Assembly: GCF_030272615.1 (NCBI RefSeq)
Contig: NC_081412.1
Coordinates: forward strand, 141,526,747 to 141,590,746
Length of the DNA stretch: 64,000 nucleotides
From: Cryptomeria japonica
Taxonomy: Eukaryota > Streptophyta > Pinopsida > Cupressales > Cupressaceae
Direction: 5' to 3'
Below, piece by piece: positions 45,290-57,549 of the stretch. The notes under the pieces are model-generated. The model saw only the letters and a list, made by a program, of their open reading frames with translations. It was not told the DNA's origin and searched no databases. The position numbers and the translations under genes were made by a program. The stretch's first letter is position 1. Each line of letters starts with the position of its first letter.

Positions 45290-46902
45290 GACTCCTAGGT
45301 ATGTGAGATTGAATCATTCAAAAGATCAAATCATTGGGGATAAGAGCAATGGAGTGATGACAAGAAGAAGACTGAAAACTAATAAGGTATGTTTAATTTC
45401 ACAAGTTGAGCCGGTATCAATAATTGAGGCATGTAAAGATGAATATTGGTTGAAAGCTATGGAGGAAGAATTAGATCAGATTGAGAAAAATAGCATATGG
45501 ACATTGGTTCCCTGACCTAAAAATAAAATGTTATTGGAACTAAATGGGCTTTTAGGAATAAATTGAATGAGGATGGTCAAGTTATAAGGAATAAGGCTAG
45601 ATTGGTTTGTAAATGGTATTCTCAGAAGGAAGGAATTGATTATGGAGTGACTTTTGTACCTGTAGCTAGGATTGAAGTTGTAAGATTATTTCTTGCCTAT
45701 ACTTCTTATTAAAACTACAAGGTTTATCAGATGGATGTTAAATGTGCATTTTTGAATGGGGATCTTGATGAGGAAGTTTACATTGAGAAACTTGTTGGTT
45801 TTTCGCTATCACATGATATAGATATGGTATGCAGGTTAAGGAAAGCTTTATATGGATTGAAACAAGCACCTAGAGCTTGGTATGGAAGGTTGGATAAATA
45901 TCTTTTGAAGCTTGGTTTTACTAAGGGTAGTGCTGACAATAATTTATATTATAAAATCACATTATTTTTGGAGGTAAAGACAAGTTATTCATAGAATTTT
46001 CTAAGAATATGGAGAAGGAATTTGAGATGTCTATGATTGGTGAGATGAAATTTTTCTTAGGTTTGCAGATTACTCAGACTGACAAAGGCATTTTCATCTG
46101 TCAAACTAAATATGCTAAGGAATTGTTGAAGAAATTTGGTATGGGAGATTCTAAACCGGTAAGTACTCCTATGGTTACAAGTGAGAAATTGACTAGAAAA
46201 GATGTTTCTACATAGGTAAATCCTACAAGATACAAATCTATGACTGGAGGTCTTCTTTATTTGACTCAGACTAGGTTTGACATTAAGAATGTTGTTTGTA
46301 TTGTTTCAAGATTTCAGAGTGATCCTAGAGAAAATCATGAGATGACTGTGGAAAGGATTTTTGGATACTTGCAAGGTACATCAGAATATGTGTTGTGGTA
46401 CCCTAAGGATGATAACTTTACTTTATGTGCATATATAGATGTTGATTGGGCTGGAGATGTTGATGACCAGAAAAGTACTTTCAGCAGAGCTTTATTTCCT
46501 GGAAAGAAGTTGGTTTCATGGATCAACAAGAAGTAGTCATGTACTTCTTTATCTACTGTTGAAGCTGAGTATGTTGCTACTACTACTAACTGTACACAAG
46601 TTTTATGGATGAAGCAAATGTTGAAGGATATAGAGGAGGATTGTGATGCACCAATAGTTACTCACTATGACAACTTTCCTGCTATTAATATATTAAAGAA
46701 TCTGGTATTTCATTCTAAAAAAAAGCACATATCTATCAAGTATAACTTTTTGAAGGAGAAGGTGGAAGAAAATGATGTTAGACTAGTTTATGTGAGCACT
46801 AAAGAGCAGATTGCAGATATTTTCACTAAACCTTTGCCCAAGGAATCATTCGAGTACCTGAGAGACAGATTGGGAGTTTCTGCCCCTCCACTAGAGACTT
46901 GA
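45290..46902 (+). pseudogene. copia-A reverse transcriptase and RNase H, active site deleted
   Basis: RT begins near 45420 ([20 protein letters not shown]) and shows VYQMDVKCAFLNGDLDEEVY and [17 protein letters not shown]. Just after LYYKI, at about 45957, roughly 45 bp are missing relative to copia-B, removing the FVDD catalytic box. The sequence resumes in another frame with IIFGGKDKLF. RNase H follows (DVDWAGDVDDQKST, and KK followed by TAG where copia-B has Gln), ending at DRLGVSAPPLET. Confidence 0.87.
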
Positions 46903-46994
46903 TTGATGCAGTTTGGCATAATTCTGGCATACATTATCAGAGATACTATTCATTCTCGCATTGATGTGGGATGCTACTACTCAGGGGGAGTACT

Positions 46995-48621
46995 TGTTGG
47001 CATTATGTGAATCGGCATGAGCATTATGTGAGCTGGCATGAGCCTTATGTAAACTGGCATGAAGACATAATGATATTATATGTTGTCATTGATGTCAATA
47101 TGAGACATAATGTGAACCGGCACATGAGATAAGTGAAGAAAGAGATACCGGCATATGTGTGAACCGGTATATGCCAAAGTGAAGCGGCACATTTGTTCAA
47201 GGTGAACCAGCATGTAGTTACGGGAACTGGCACATCGAAGCACTGTATGACTACTGGTTGGTAAGGCAGCTTCCACTTCGGGGTTTCCAGTTGGAGTATC
47301 TCAAGTTTGTGCGACTCAGTCAGTGATGTTTGTGTGATGAGTTAGCTGTATGATGGAGGATAGATCATGTTGCCACGTAAGCTCTATGCACATGAAGGAT
47401 CTTGCATGAAGAAGACTATTCCTATCTACCTCAAGAATGTGTGAAGTCTGTCAAATGGTGATAACGCGTGATGGGTTATCAGCTGCCATGAAAACGGTGG
47501 AAAATGGACGATGGAGAATGTCTTGAGATTGACTCAAGACTGGTGCATTTAATGTAGTATGTTTTAATGGTCAGGATCAAACTATTTGAATTGCTCAACC
47601 TAACAGGTTTAGGGTTTGAGGTTTTTGCTACCGACCTGTATGTTCCCTATAAGGTCGATGTTAGGTTTCTGTCTAAAGTTGTTGGCAAAAGTTGTGACTG
47701 TGTATCCAACGAAAGTGATACAAGATTCTTGCCAAACCATAGGAGAGAAGAGATACCTGCAAAGTGTATGTGCAGAAGGAAAAGAGGAGCCTAAACGGAT
47801 CTGTATTAGTATTAAGTGTTGTTAACAGATCATTGTAATACCTGTTGATCTCCAACCACTTCAACAGTTGCAAAATCCCCTAACAGGGTAGCCTTAGTTG
47901 GCTTGATTCAAAATCCCTTAAATTGGGTGGTCTTAACCGGCTTGCTGTAAATCCCTTAACCGGGTAACTCGAAGCTAATGAGTTATGAGAAGCTAGAGAA
48001 GCTTAGGAGATCCTTTCAGCTATTGAGTTCTTAAAATCCTCTAACAAGGTGGCCCTACCGGGTTTAACCCTTAACCGAGTGATCCCTAACAGGATCGGTT
48101 CCTACCAGAACCTATTGTAATGTTCTTAACTGGACAAGGCTCCTAATAGAGTGGACTTCTAAAGAGTTCAAAAAGCAGCTTGTGGGTATTCATCCCCACC
48201 GTGGTTTTTCCCAGTTGGGTTTCCACGTGAAAAATATGTGTGTCATGTGAAATGTTTTTGTCTTGTGATGCTTTGTTTTATCTGTTATGCACATGTAGTT
48301 TCTATGTTTTATGCCTGTTTATAAAACATATTGAACTCACTGTTGTGAAGATTTGATGGTTAAGTCTACTAGTTCATGCATGAGAATATTATGATAATGT
48401 GGTATTGAGCTAAAAGAAAAGCTTAGTGAGTGACCGGTTCATGATTGATTGAGCTATACTGGATGCTACCGGTTGCACTCTATTTTACCAGTATCTCTGT
48501 TTATCAGTCATTGTGAGTGTTTTCTAACAAACCGGTTTTGGACTGTATTTGTGTCTATACTGATTCACCCCCCCCCCTTTCAGTACCAGTTTGGTACTAG
48601 TGGTTCATCATTGAGTTATCA
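46995..48621 (+). repeat. 5' LTR of copia-B
   Basis: TGTTGGCATTATGTGAA...GAGTTATCA. Near the start it has 3-4 repeats of a CATTATGTGAACCGGCATGAG-like unit. At 47870-48140 it has a degenerate array of AAATCCCTTAACCGGGT units. Contains only chance open frames, which differ between the two LTRs. Confidence 0.9.
47870..48140. repeat. degenerate tandem array in LTR-B
   Basis: Five to six spaced copies of AAAATCCC(T/C)TAAC.(G)GGGT, each itself a near-palindrome (CCCTTAACCGGGT). The same array is in the 3' LTR at about 53900-54170. Confidence 0.7.
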
Positions 48622-48623
48622 AT

Positions 48624-48638
48624 TGGTATCAGAGCACT
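48624..48638 (+). promoter_or_regulatory. primer binding site of copia-B
   Basis: TTGGTATCAGAGCAC two bases after the LTR end. The standard initiator-methionine tRNA primer site of copia elements. Confidence 0.9.
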
Positions 48639-48690
48639 CCAGGTCCTCTATGTTGTAAGCTTAACCGCTTGAGGAAAAGATCCTAGCCAA

Positions 48691-51600
48691 ATGATGAAGA
48701 GGGAAGGTCCAAAGTTCAACAGGGAAAACTTTGGTATATGGAAAGACAGGATGAAGATATTCATCAAAAGCATGGGTGTTCAACACTGGAGTTATGTTGA
48801 AAATGTATATGTTGTTCCTACCGGTACTCTCATCGATGACCAAAAGAGAGAGATACAAGAAAATGGGCAAGTCATGGAAGCCCTCATCAGTAGTCTATCT
48901 AACATTGAGTTTATTGATGTTCAGGACAAGGCAAATCCCAAAGAAGTATGGGATGCTCTTGAAAATATCTATGGTGGTGATGAGCATGTAAAACAGGCTA
49001 AGGAAGAGAGCTTGAGAGGAAAGTTTGAAGACATGAGGATGGTTGAAGGAGAGACCATTCAGCAATATGGAATAAGAATCAAAACAGTTGTTGGAGAAAT
49101 AAAGAATACAGGTGGCAAAATAGAAGATTCCACTGTGGTAAGTAAAGTCCTGAGATCCCTGTTGCCGGTCTATGCAATAAGGGTTGTTGCTATTCAGGAG
49201 CTGAGATCAATAGACAAGTCCAAGGCATCCTTGGACTCCATCATAGCCAAGTTGACAGCCTATGAGCTGAATAGCTTTGATGGTAGTGTTCAAAAGTCAG
49301 AATCAGCTTTTAAAGATTTTGCTATACCATCCAGAAAAGGAAAAGAGGCTAGCACTAGTGGGGAACCTAGTCAGAATAGAGAGATGAAGGATGAAGAGTT
49401 TCTAATGGAATTTGAAGCTCTTCTAGCCAGGAGATTCCCAAAAGGAATTGGTAAATACAAAGGTAAGCTACCTTTGAAATGTTTCTCCTGCAACCGGATA
49501 GGACATATTGCTATGAACTGTCCTAATAGTGACAACAAGGACAAACCGGAAAGGTTCAAGAAATTCAAAGGAGGAAACCAGAGAAATTGTTTTGTGGCAG
49601 TTGATGAAGGTGTCACAAATGAGGAATCAAAAGATGAAGAGAATGAAGACATTGTGTTCATTGTTGTAAAGGAAGATGTGACAAACAAGAAGGCTCTTGT
49701 CTCCCGGTTTGATGATTCCAATGAGTGGATCATTGACAGTGGTTGCTCTCACCATATGACTGGTGACCGGAGCAAGTTTCTATCATTAGAAGAGTATGAT
49801 GGTGGTGTGGTTCACTTTGGCAATGATGCACCATGCATGGTCAAAGGCAGAGGGTCCATCTCCTTGAATGGAAAGAGTAGTGCTGACAATGTGTATTGGG
49901 TTGATGGTCTCAGACACAACCTTCTAAGTGTTTCCCAGTTAAATGACAGTGGACTCACTCTGCAATTCAAGAATGGAGTTTGCCGAATCAAAGGTAAAGA
50001 TGGTAAATTGGTAGCTACCGGCATGCAGACTAAAGGTAAACTATTTCATCTAAATGCTAATATAAGTACATGTCTTATGGCTAAGCTTGATGATAGCTGG
50101 ATATGGCATAGGAGATTCTTCCATGTGAACTTTGACAACATTGTGAAGGCTAGTAAGATCAAGGCAGTTAGAGGGTTGCCAAAGCTGAGGAAATAGGATA
50201 ATACCTTGTACAGAGAATGTCAATTGGGGAAAATGTCTTCCTCAACTTTTAAAGGTAAATCCTTCACTGCTGACAACTTGCTTGATCTTGTGCATACTGA
50301 TTTATGTGGTCCTATGAAAACTAGAAGTGTACAGGGTGATAGGTACTTCATGATTCTCACTGATGATTGCTCAAGAATGATGTGGGTCACATTCTTGAAA
50401 GAAAAGTCTGAAGCTTTTGGGAAATTCAAAGCTTTCAGAGCATTAGTGGAAAAGGAAAGCAGTAAAAGGATCAAGTGTCTCAGAACTGATCAAGGAGGGG
50501 AATTCACTTCCAGTGAATTCAACAAGTACTGTGAAGAATTTGGCATCAAGAGATAGTTGTCTACCCCCCAGCCTCCACAGCAGAATGGCCTAGCAGAGAG
50601 GAATAACCAGACTGTGGTTGAAGCAGCTAGAACTATGTTGATCCAAGGAAAGGTTGCTCACACCTTTTGGAGAGAAGCGGTGAGCACTGCAGTTTACACT
50701 ATGAACAAGGTACTCATCAAAAAGGGCAAGGACAAAACTCTTTATGAGTATTGGACTGGTAAGACCCTTGTGGTAAACTATTTTAAGGTCTTTGGTAGCA
50801 AATGTTACATCAAGAGGAGTGAACATTAGGGAAAATTTGAAGCTAAATGTGATGAAGGAATATTTCTAGGATATTCCACCAAGAGTAAAGCTTTCAAGTG
50901 CTACTATAATAGGACTCAAAGAATTATGGAAAGCATCAATGTAAGAGTTGATGAATCCTCTGAGAAGACTGAGAAAACCGGCAGTGAGCAAGTTGTAAAT
51001 GAACCGGTTGCAACCTTCTGGGAACCGGTTGTCAGTCAATTGAGCACTAGTAACAGTGTTCCGGAACCGGTGAATGTTGATACTAATGAAGACAAGGATG
51101 CAGAAGAAAAGCAAGAAGAACCAATTAAGACCATTCCTCGATATGTCAAGTTGAACCATGATCCCAAGCAGATCATAGGTGATAAGGATGCAGGAATCCT
51201 TACTTGAAGAAAGATCAGAGAAAACTTATGTATGATCTCTGAATTTGAGCCTAAATCATTCAAAGAGGCTCATAATGATGAAGACTGGATCAATGTAATG
51301 GAAGAAGAACTTGACCAGATAGAGAAAAATGGTACATGGTCCTTGGTACCCAGACCAGAGCATAAAAATGTCATTGGTACCAAATGGGTGTTTAGAAATA
51401 AGTTGAATGAGGATGGCACAGTGATTAGGAATAAAGCCAGACTGGTATGCAAAGGATATGCTCAAGAAGAAGGTGAAGACTATGGGGAAACCTTTGCTCC
51501 TGTAGCCAGATTGGAAGGAGTTTGTATGCTTCTGGCATATGCAGCTTTTAAGAGATTCAAGGTATATCAAATGGATGTAAAATCTGCATTCCTAAATGGT

Positions 51601-52781
51601 GTACTTGAAGAGGAGGTATATATTGAGCAACCAGATGGGTTTACCCTATCTGAAGATAGTGACATGGTATGTAGGCTACACAAAGCATTATATGGTCTAA
51701 AGCAAGCACCTAGGACATGGTATGAGCACCTACATTCCCATCTTGTGAAGATTGGATTTGAGAGAACAAGTGAAGATAGCAATATCTACTTGAAGTCTGA
51801 AGAAGATCAGATCCTAATCTGTGAAGTTTTTGTTGATGACATCATCTTTGGTAGAGATGACAAGATGAGTCATGAGTTTGCTGATGAGATGAAGAAAGAG
51901 TTTGAAATGTCACTCATAGGGGAGATTAAGTTCTTCATTGGACTATAGATCTAGCAGATGAAAGATGGAATCTTCATCACTCAGTCCAAATATGTCAAAG
52001 AGGTGTTGAAGACTTTTGGCATGGAAGATAGCAAACCGATTGGTACACCGATGGTGACCGGTTGCAAATTGACAAAGGAAGATGATTCTGCACTGGTTGA
52101 TGAGAAGGAATACCGATCAATGATTGGTAAGTTGCATTATGTAGTGCATAGCAGACTGGATATTGTACATGCAGTTGGCATCACTGCAAGGTTCCAGAAG
52201 AGTCCAAGAGAATCTCACTTGAGTGTAGTCAAGCAGATTCTTAAGTATCTGAAGGGAACAATTGACTATGGATTGTGGTACCCATACAACAATAATTTCA
52301 ATCTGAAAGTATTCACTGATGTTGATTGGGCTGGTAATGTGGATGACCAGAAGAGCACAACCGGTGGTGCATTCTTTCTCGGTGGTAGACTGGTCTCATG
52401 GATGAGTAAAAAGCAGAGTTGCATCTCTCAGTCTACAGCAGAAGTGGAGTATGTTGTAGCTTTCATGAACTGCACTCAGACAGTCTGGATGAAGCATATA
52501 CTGGAAGGCTTCAAGATCCCTGTATCTGAACCAGTAAGTATATTCTGTGATAACACAAGTGCTATCAATATATCAAAGAATCCGGTTTACATTCTAGAAC
52601 CAAGCATTTTGAGCTTAAGTATCATTTCTTGAGGGAAAAGGTTCAGAATAAAGAGATTGCACTGGAGCATGTGTCCAGTAAGGAGCAGTTAGCAGACATA
52701 TTCACCAAGCCTCTCCCAAAGACAACATTTGTGCATTTGAGAGGTGAATTAGGGGTATTGCCCCTTCAGGAGGTGAACTAA
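48691..52781 (+). pseudogene. copia-B gag-pol polyprotein with few inactivating changes
   Basis: One frame from ATG 48691: gag (FNRENFGIWKDRMKIFIKSM, CCHC knuckle CFSCNRIGHIAMNC), protease (WIIDSGCSHHMTGDRSKF), integrase ([33 protein letters not shown]), RT ([11 protein letters not shown]) and RNase H (DVDWAGNVDDQKSTTGGAFF). In-frame stops at 50194, 50554, 50827, 51205 and 51946, and one frameshift near 52600. The original frame ends at TAA 52779-52781. Four stops are TAG and one is TGA; at least three sit where Gln or Arg is conserved. All catalytic residues remain. Confidence 0.9.
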
Positions 52782-53007
52782 AAAGTGGTTGTTCCACATC
52801 AGTCAAGTACTAGATAGACAAATGTTTGGTTGATTGGTGTGTTTAAGGATGCTACTTCTCAGGGGGAGCAGCATGAGGAAACAATGATAATTGTACCTCC
52901 ACTTTGGCATTGTTGTCAAAGGGGGAGAAGAAGTGAAGCGAAAAGATATCTGCAACAAATGGGGAGAAGATGTGAAGCAGAGAAGATATCTTTTGTATCT
53001 TGCCATC

Positions 53008-53025
53008 AATGCCAAAGAGGGAGAT
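53008..53025 (+). promoter_or_regulatory. polypurine tract of copia-B
   Basis: CAATGCCAAAGAGGGAGAT directly before the LTR start TGTTGG. Additional GGGGGAG runs occur upstream at about 52862 and 52920. Confidence 0.85.
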
Positions 53026-54652
53026 TGTTGGCATTATGTGAACCGGCATGAGCATTATGTGAACCGGCATGAGCCTTATGTAAACTGGCATGAAGACATA
53101 ATGATATTGTATGTTGTCATTGATGTCAATATGAGACATAGTGTGAACCGGCACATGAGATAAGTGAAGAAAGAGATACCGGCATATGTGTGAACTGGTA
53201 TATGCCAAAGTGAAGCAACACATGTGTTCAAAGTGAATCGGCATGCAGTTATGGGAACTGGCACATGGAAGCACTGTATGACTACCGGTTGGTAAGGAAG
53301 CTTCCACTTTGGGGTTTTTGGTTGGAGTATCTCAAGTCTGTGCAACTCAATCAGTGATCTTTGTGTGATGAGTTAGCAGTATGATGGAGGACAGATCGTG
53401 TTGCCACGTAAATTTTGTGTGCGTGAAGGATCTTGCATGAAGAAGACTATTCCTATCTACTTTGGGAATGTGTGAAGTCTATCAAATGGTGATAACGCAT
53501 GATGGGTTATCAGCCGCCATGGAAACGGTGGATAATGGACGATGGAGAATGTCTTGAGATCGACTCAAGACTGGTGCATTTAATGCAGTATGTTTCAACA
53601 GTCAGGATCAAACCGTTTGAATTGCTCAACCTAATAGGTTTAGGGTTTAAGGTTTTTGCTACTGACCTGTATGTTCCCTATAAGGTCGATGTTAGGTTTA
53701 TGTCTAAAGTTGTTGGCAAAAGTTGTGAGTGTGTATCCAATGAAAGTGATACAAGATTCTTGCAAAACCATAGGAGAGAAGAGATACCTACAAAGTGTAT
53801 GTGCAGAAGGAAAAGAGGAGCCTAAATGGATCTGTATTAGTATTAAGTGTTGTTAATAGATCATTGTAATACCTGTTGTTCTCCAACCACTTCAATAGTT
53901 GCAAAATCCCCTAACAGGGTAGCCTTAATTGGCTTGATTCAAAATCCCTTAAATCGGGTGGTCTTAACCGACTTGCTATAAATCCCTTAACCGGGTAACT
54001 CGAAGCTAATGAATTATGAGAAGCTATAGAAGCTTAGGAGATCCTTTCAGCTATTGAGTTCTTAAAATCCTCTAACAAGGTGACCCTACCGGGTTTAACC
54101 CTTAACCGGGTGATCCCTAATAGGATCAGTTCCTACCAAAACCTATTGTAATGTTCTTAACCGGATAAGGCTCTTAACAGAGCGGACTTCTAAAGAGTTC
54201 AAAAAGTAGCTTGTGGGTATTCATCCCCACCGTGGTTTTTCCCAGTTGGGTTTCCATGTGAAAAATATGTGTGTCATGTGAAATTTTTTTGTCTTGTGAT
54301 GCTTTGTTTTATCTGTTATGCACATGTAGTTTCTATGTTTTATGCCTGTCTATAAAACATATTGAACTCACTGTTGTGAAGATTTGATGGTTAAGTCTAC
54401 TAGTTCATGCATGATAATATTATGATAATGTGGTATTGAGCTAAGAGAAAAGCTTAGTGAGTGACCGGTTCATGATTGATTGAGCTATATTGGATGCTAC
54501 CGGTTGCACTCTGTTTTACCGGTATCTCTGTTTATCAGTCATTGTGAGTGTTTGCTAACAAACCGGTTTTGGACTATATTTGTGTCTGTACTGATTCAAC
54601 CCCCCCCCTCTCAGTACCAGTTTGGTAATAGTGGTTCATCATTGAGTTATCA
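53026..54652 (+). repeat. 3' LTR of copia-B
   Basis: Same length and ends as 46995-48621. Confidence 0.92.
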
Positions 54653-54966
54653 GTAGTCAACTTGGTGATTTAGTGGTTTATGTTTTTGCTTTGATATTTT
54701 TGTCAGATTTATGGCATTGATGTTAAAGGGGGAGTGATATTGATGTGAAAAAGAAAAAGAAAAAGAAAGAGAGAGTGATATTGTTGTGAAAAAGGAAAAG
54801 AAATTCAAAGATTTACAGAGATATTATTTATAGGGGAGATATTAATATTCAGAGCTATTTGTGGGAGATTGTTGGTTGTCTTCCATTAGGGGAGACTTGT
54901 TTAGCATTTCTTGGTACTTAGATGTTTTTCACATCTAATTTTGCCATCAATGCCAAAGGGGGAGAT
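54653..54966 (+). other. copia-A 3' region after the insertion, with polypurine tract
   Basis: Continues copia-A from 46994. Contains several GGGGGAG/GGGGAG runs (about 54728, 54833, 54896) and the final tract GCCAAAGGGGGAGAT just before LTR 54967. Includes a short GAAAAAG-rich repeat at 54750-54790. Confidence 0.75.
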
Positions 54967-56191
54967 TGTTGGCCATTTGGTGGAATTGATTATGTGTTGC
55001 ATTGATGTTTTGTCATTGATGCCAACACTAGTTGTTTGGATGCTTTACCGACACCCTTCTAGTCCCGGTAGGTTGAGTGGTTTCTAGTTAACTCGGATCC
55101 GACATGATCTGGTAGGCTCCAGTATAGTTTGGTGATGGAATTGGCTTGTTCATAATACTCATGCTTGTATTTGGTCAGTTATTTTTTGTCTGGTCAAATG
55201 CTATCCTGCTTTCCTAGAAGTTTGGTTTCTGGTTCTGATGAGGGTTTCACTGACAGAGCTTTTGGTGGAGATCTTTGATGAATTACATAAGTGGTGTTGG
55301 TGCAGCTTTTGGTGGATTTTTAGGATGTTATTGATGATCATGTTCTAGACTTAGCAGATGAAGATCATTGTTGTAGTGTATGGACCTATACTTGGTCCCG
55401 ATTGATCTAGGTTATGGACCGACTTTAATGTAACGTGTGGATAGGACCTATTGATGTATTTCTAGGATGTCTTATGTTTTGATATTATTTTTTTGGTCTT
55501 AGGCTGACATGGTTTGTAATTACATGTAATTGGTTTATTGTCTAGTGGTCAACCTGATTGTTTATGGTCAAGGGTTTGTATGTATAGATGTAAGATCTCA
55601 TTGTAGATCATCATGGTTATTAGTAGAGGTCATGGTCAAGGAATGTAATGTGAAAATAATGTAATATCATTCAGGTAGAGGATTTGGTCGATCATCGAAG
55701 ATTGAATTGGGTTTATGTGAGAGGATTTAGTCCTCTGGTATTGAGCTTAATCGAAACTGTACTCAGGCATAGGAGATGATATCTTTTGCAGTTCAACACT
55801 TCTCCAGATTGTAGTTTGGATTTCTATGTAGTCACCGAAGCTCCTTTTGTGATGAGCAGTGTGCTCTAGGTTGTTGGCCTTCTTGCGAGTGCAAGCCCTT
55901 CATTTTTAATTCACATACTTACTGTAGAAGTATTATCTGACTATGGGTAGGCTTCCCAACATGGTTTTTCCCTTTACCTGGTCTTCCACGTACAAATCTT
56001 GGTGCTATGTGGATGGTATTTTTTTTTGTGATTATTGTTTATTCTTAATTGTTTTATCTGCTATTCTGGTATTAATGTTTTGTGTTTCAGTATTAAAGTT
56101 TAAATTGCTAATGGTTTCGGTAATATGTGACAACTGATTCACCCCCCGCCCCCCCTCGTAGTTGTCTTCTGGTAATTTGAACTGTCTAACA
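54967..56191 (+). repeat. 3' LTR of copia-A
   Basis: TGTTGGCCATTTGG to CTGTCTAACA, 1225 bp. The first 800 bp match the truncated 5' LTR. A diverged third copy starts at 63138. Confidence 0.88.
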
Positions 56192-56567
56192 ATATCTCAT
56201 ATTTAAGATTTGTGGATGGATGTGTTGATGTCTAAAATTGCTTTTAGACACATAGCCTTATGGAAAACTCGGTGCTGGGGGACCTGTGCATTTTCACTTA
56301 GTAACCTCCGATATTTTAGAATATGGAACTTCATTTACTATAAGGGAAAAGGGAAGAAAAAAAACATGAAATTAAACTAATCTAAGGTGATGTGCGTGAT
56401 CTAAATTTCACTTGAACAATCAACACAAATTACTTCATATATGTGCAATTCCAAGGCTCATTCAACAATATACATGCCTTATGAACAATCTTAGATACAT
56501 TCAAATACCTTTGTAAATGACATGAAGCAAAGCATACATGGACATCTACTAGAATGAAGAAGTGTAT
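56192..56567. other. spacer between copia-A and copia-C
   Basis: A small foldback ATGTCTAAAATTGCTTTTAGACACAT lies at about 56227-56253. Nothing else recognised. Confidence 0.45.
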
Positions 56568-57502
56568 TATTGGAATCCAATAAAACTGAGAGGGGGGGTG
56601 AATCAATGTATACCGGAATGATCAATTTTAGCCTTATTAAAACATGCATACACCAACTGGTATACCGGTACATATAGAATTGAAAAAAGTAAAGCAACCA
56701 ATAAGAAAATCACATAAATGAACACCATAACACATAGAGATATACGTGGAAAAACTCAAAGAGGAAAAACCATGGTGGGATTTGTGACCCACAATATCAA
56801 TTCACTAGCCATATGAAGAGATATTACCAAATTAAGGGGCATGCACTTGCAGGAAGGCTTATAGCCTAGAGCACACTGCTCAATCACAAAAGGAACCTCA
56901 CTAACTACACATAAATCCAGACTACAATCTTGAGAAAATATTGAACTGCAAAGATAGCATCTCCTATGCATGAATACAATTACAGTTAAGCTCTATGTAT
57001 TTCGGTTTGAAACCCTAAACCCTTTACCAAAATACCCCTTACATAAATATCCTCACATACATGATCTCTTTGATATATTTCACATTACATTATATCTATA
57101 TTTGCATCCATACCATTACATAACAAAATGATCTAACAAACTGACCTATATACCCTTTACAATTCATCATACCTTATGTTGGCTTACAAAGATATTTACA
57201 ATATCAATATGCATGTTGGCTAGATAAAATAAATACATGAATATCAAAAACAATTGTCAATGCCAGATCCAAAAGATGTTGGCCTTCAATACTAATAACC
57301 TTATTCTAAACCATGTTTGCCTACACTTTCGATAATCTAAGAATTCCTTCCATCCTGATGGTATCGGTGTTGGTGTCAGTGAAGTGTCTGTGAAGTGCCT
57401 CCTGGTACACAACTGAACCAAAACATGAAGCCGTTATAAACTACCATGTTGCCATCAATGACAACATAGTGAAACCAATCAATTGAGTGGCAATTGCCAA
57501 CA
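56568..57502 (-). repeat. 3' LTR of copia-C
   Basis: Minus strand TGTTGGCAATTGCC...GATTCCAATA, 935 bp. Matches 62482-63130. Confidence 0.83.
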
Positions 57503-57549
57503 ATCTCCCCTTTGGCATTGATGGAAACACTCATGTGAAAAATGATCAT

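Larger units (their letters stand above)
46995..54652 (+). mobile_element. Ty1/copia element 'copia-B', nearly complete, nested in copia-A
   Basis: Two LTRs of equal length, 1627 bp each (46995-48621, 53026-54652). Primer site at 48624, gag-pol in one frame, polypurine tract before the 3' LTR. The target duplication is GTACT (46990-46994) and GTAGT (54653-54657), one change. The LTRs differ by scattered substitutions, so it is not brand new, but it is clearly younger than copia-A. Confidence 0.92.
42351..56191 (+). mobile_element. Ty1/copia element 'copia-A', interrupted by copia-B
   Basis: 5' LTR 42351-43150 (3' end lost), gag-pol 43155-46902, interruption by copia-B at 46995-54652, remaining 3' region 54653-54966 and 3' LTR 54967-56191. 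The flanking duplication is GTATC (42346-42350) and ATATC (56192-56196), one change. Its pol carries more stops than that of copia-B, and the RT active site is deleted. The junction with copia-B is clean, with GTACT/GTAGT as copia-B's own duplication. Confidence 0.88.

Noticed and set aside
52852-53307. 151-codon minus-strand frame in and before LTR-B
   Set aside because: Lies across the 3' end and LTR of copia-B in antisense; driven by the CCGGCAT/CATAATG repeats and different in the other LTR. No domain.
53499-53825. 108-codon plus-strand frame inside the 3' LTR of copia-B
   Set aside because: Present only in shortened form in the 5' LTR (47567-47794), with changes that ignore the reading frame. 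LTR sequence, not a gene.
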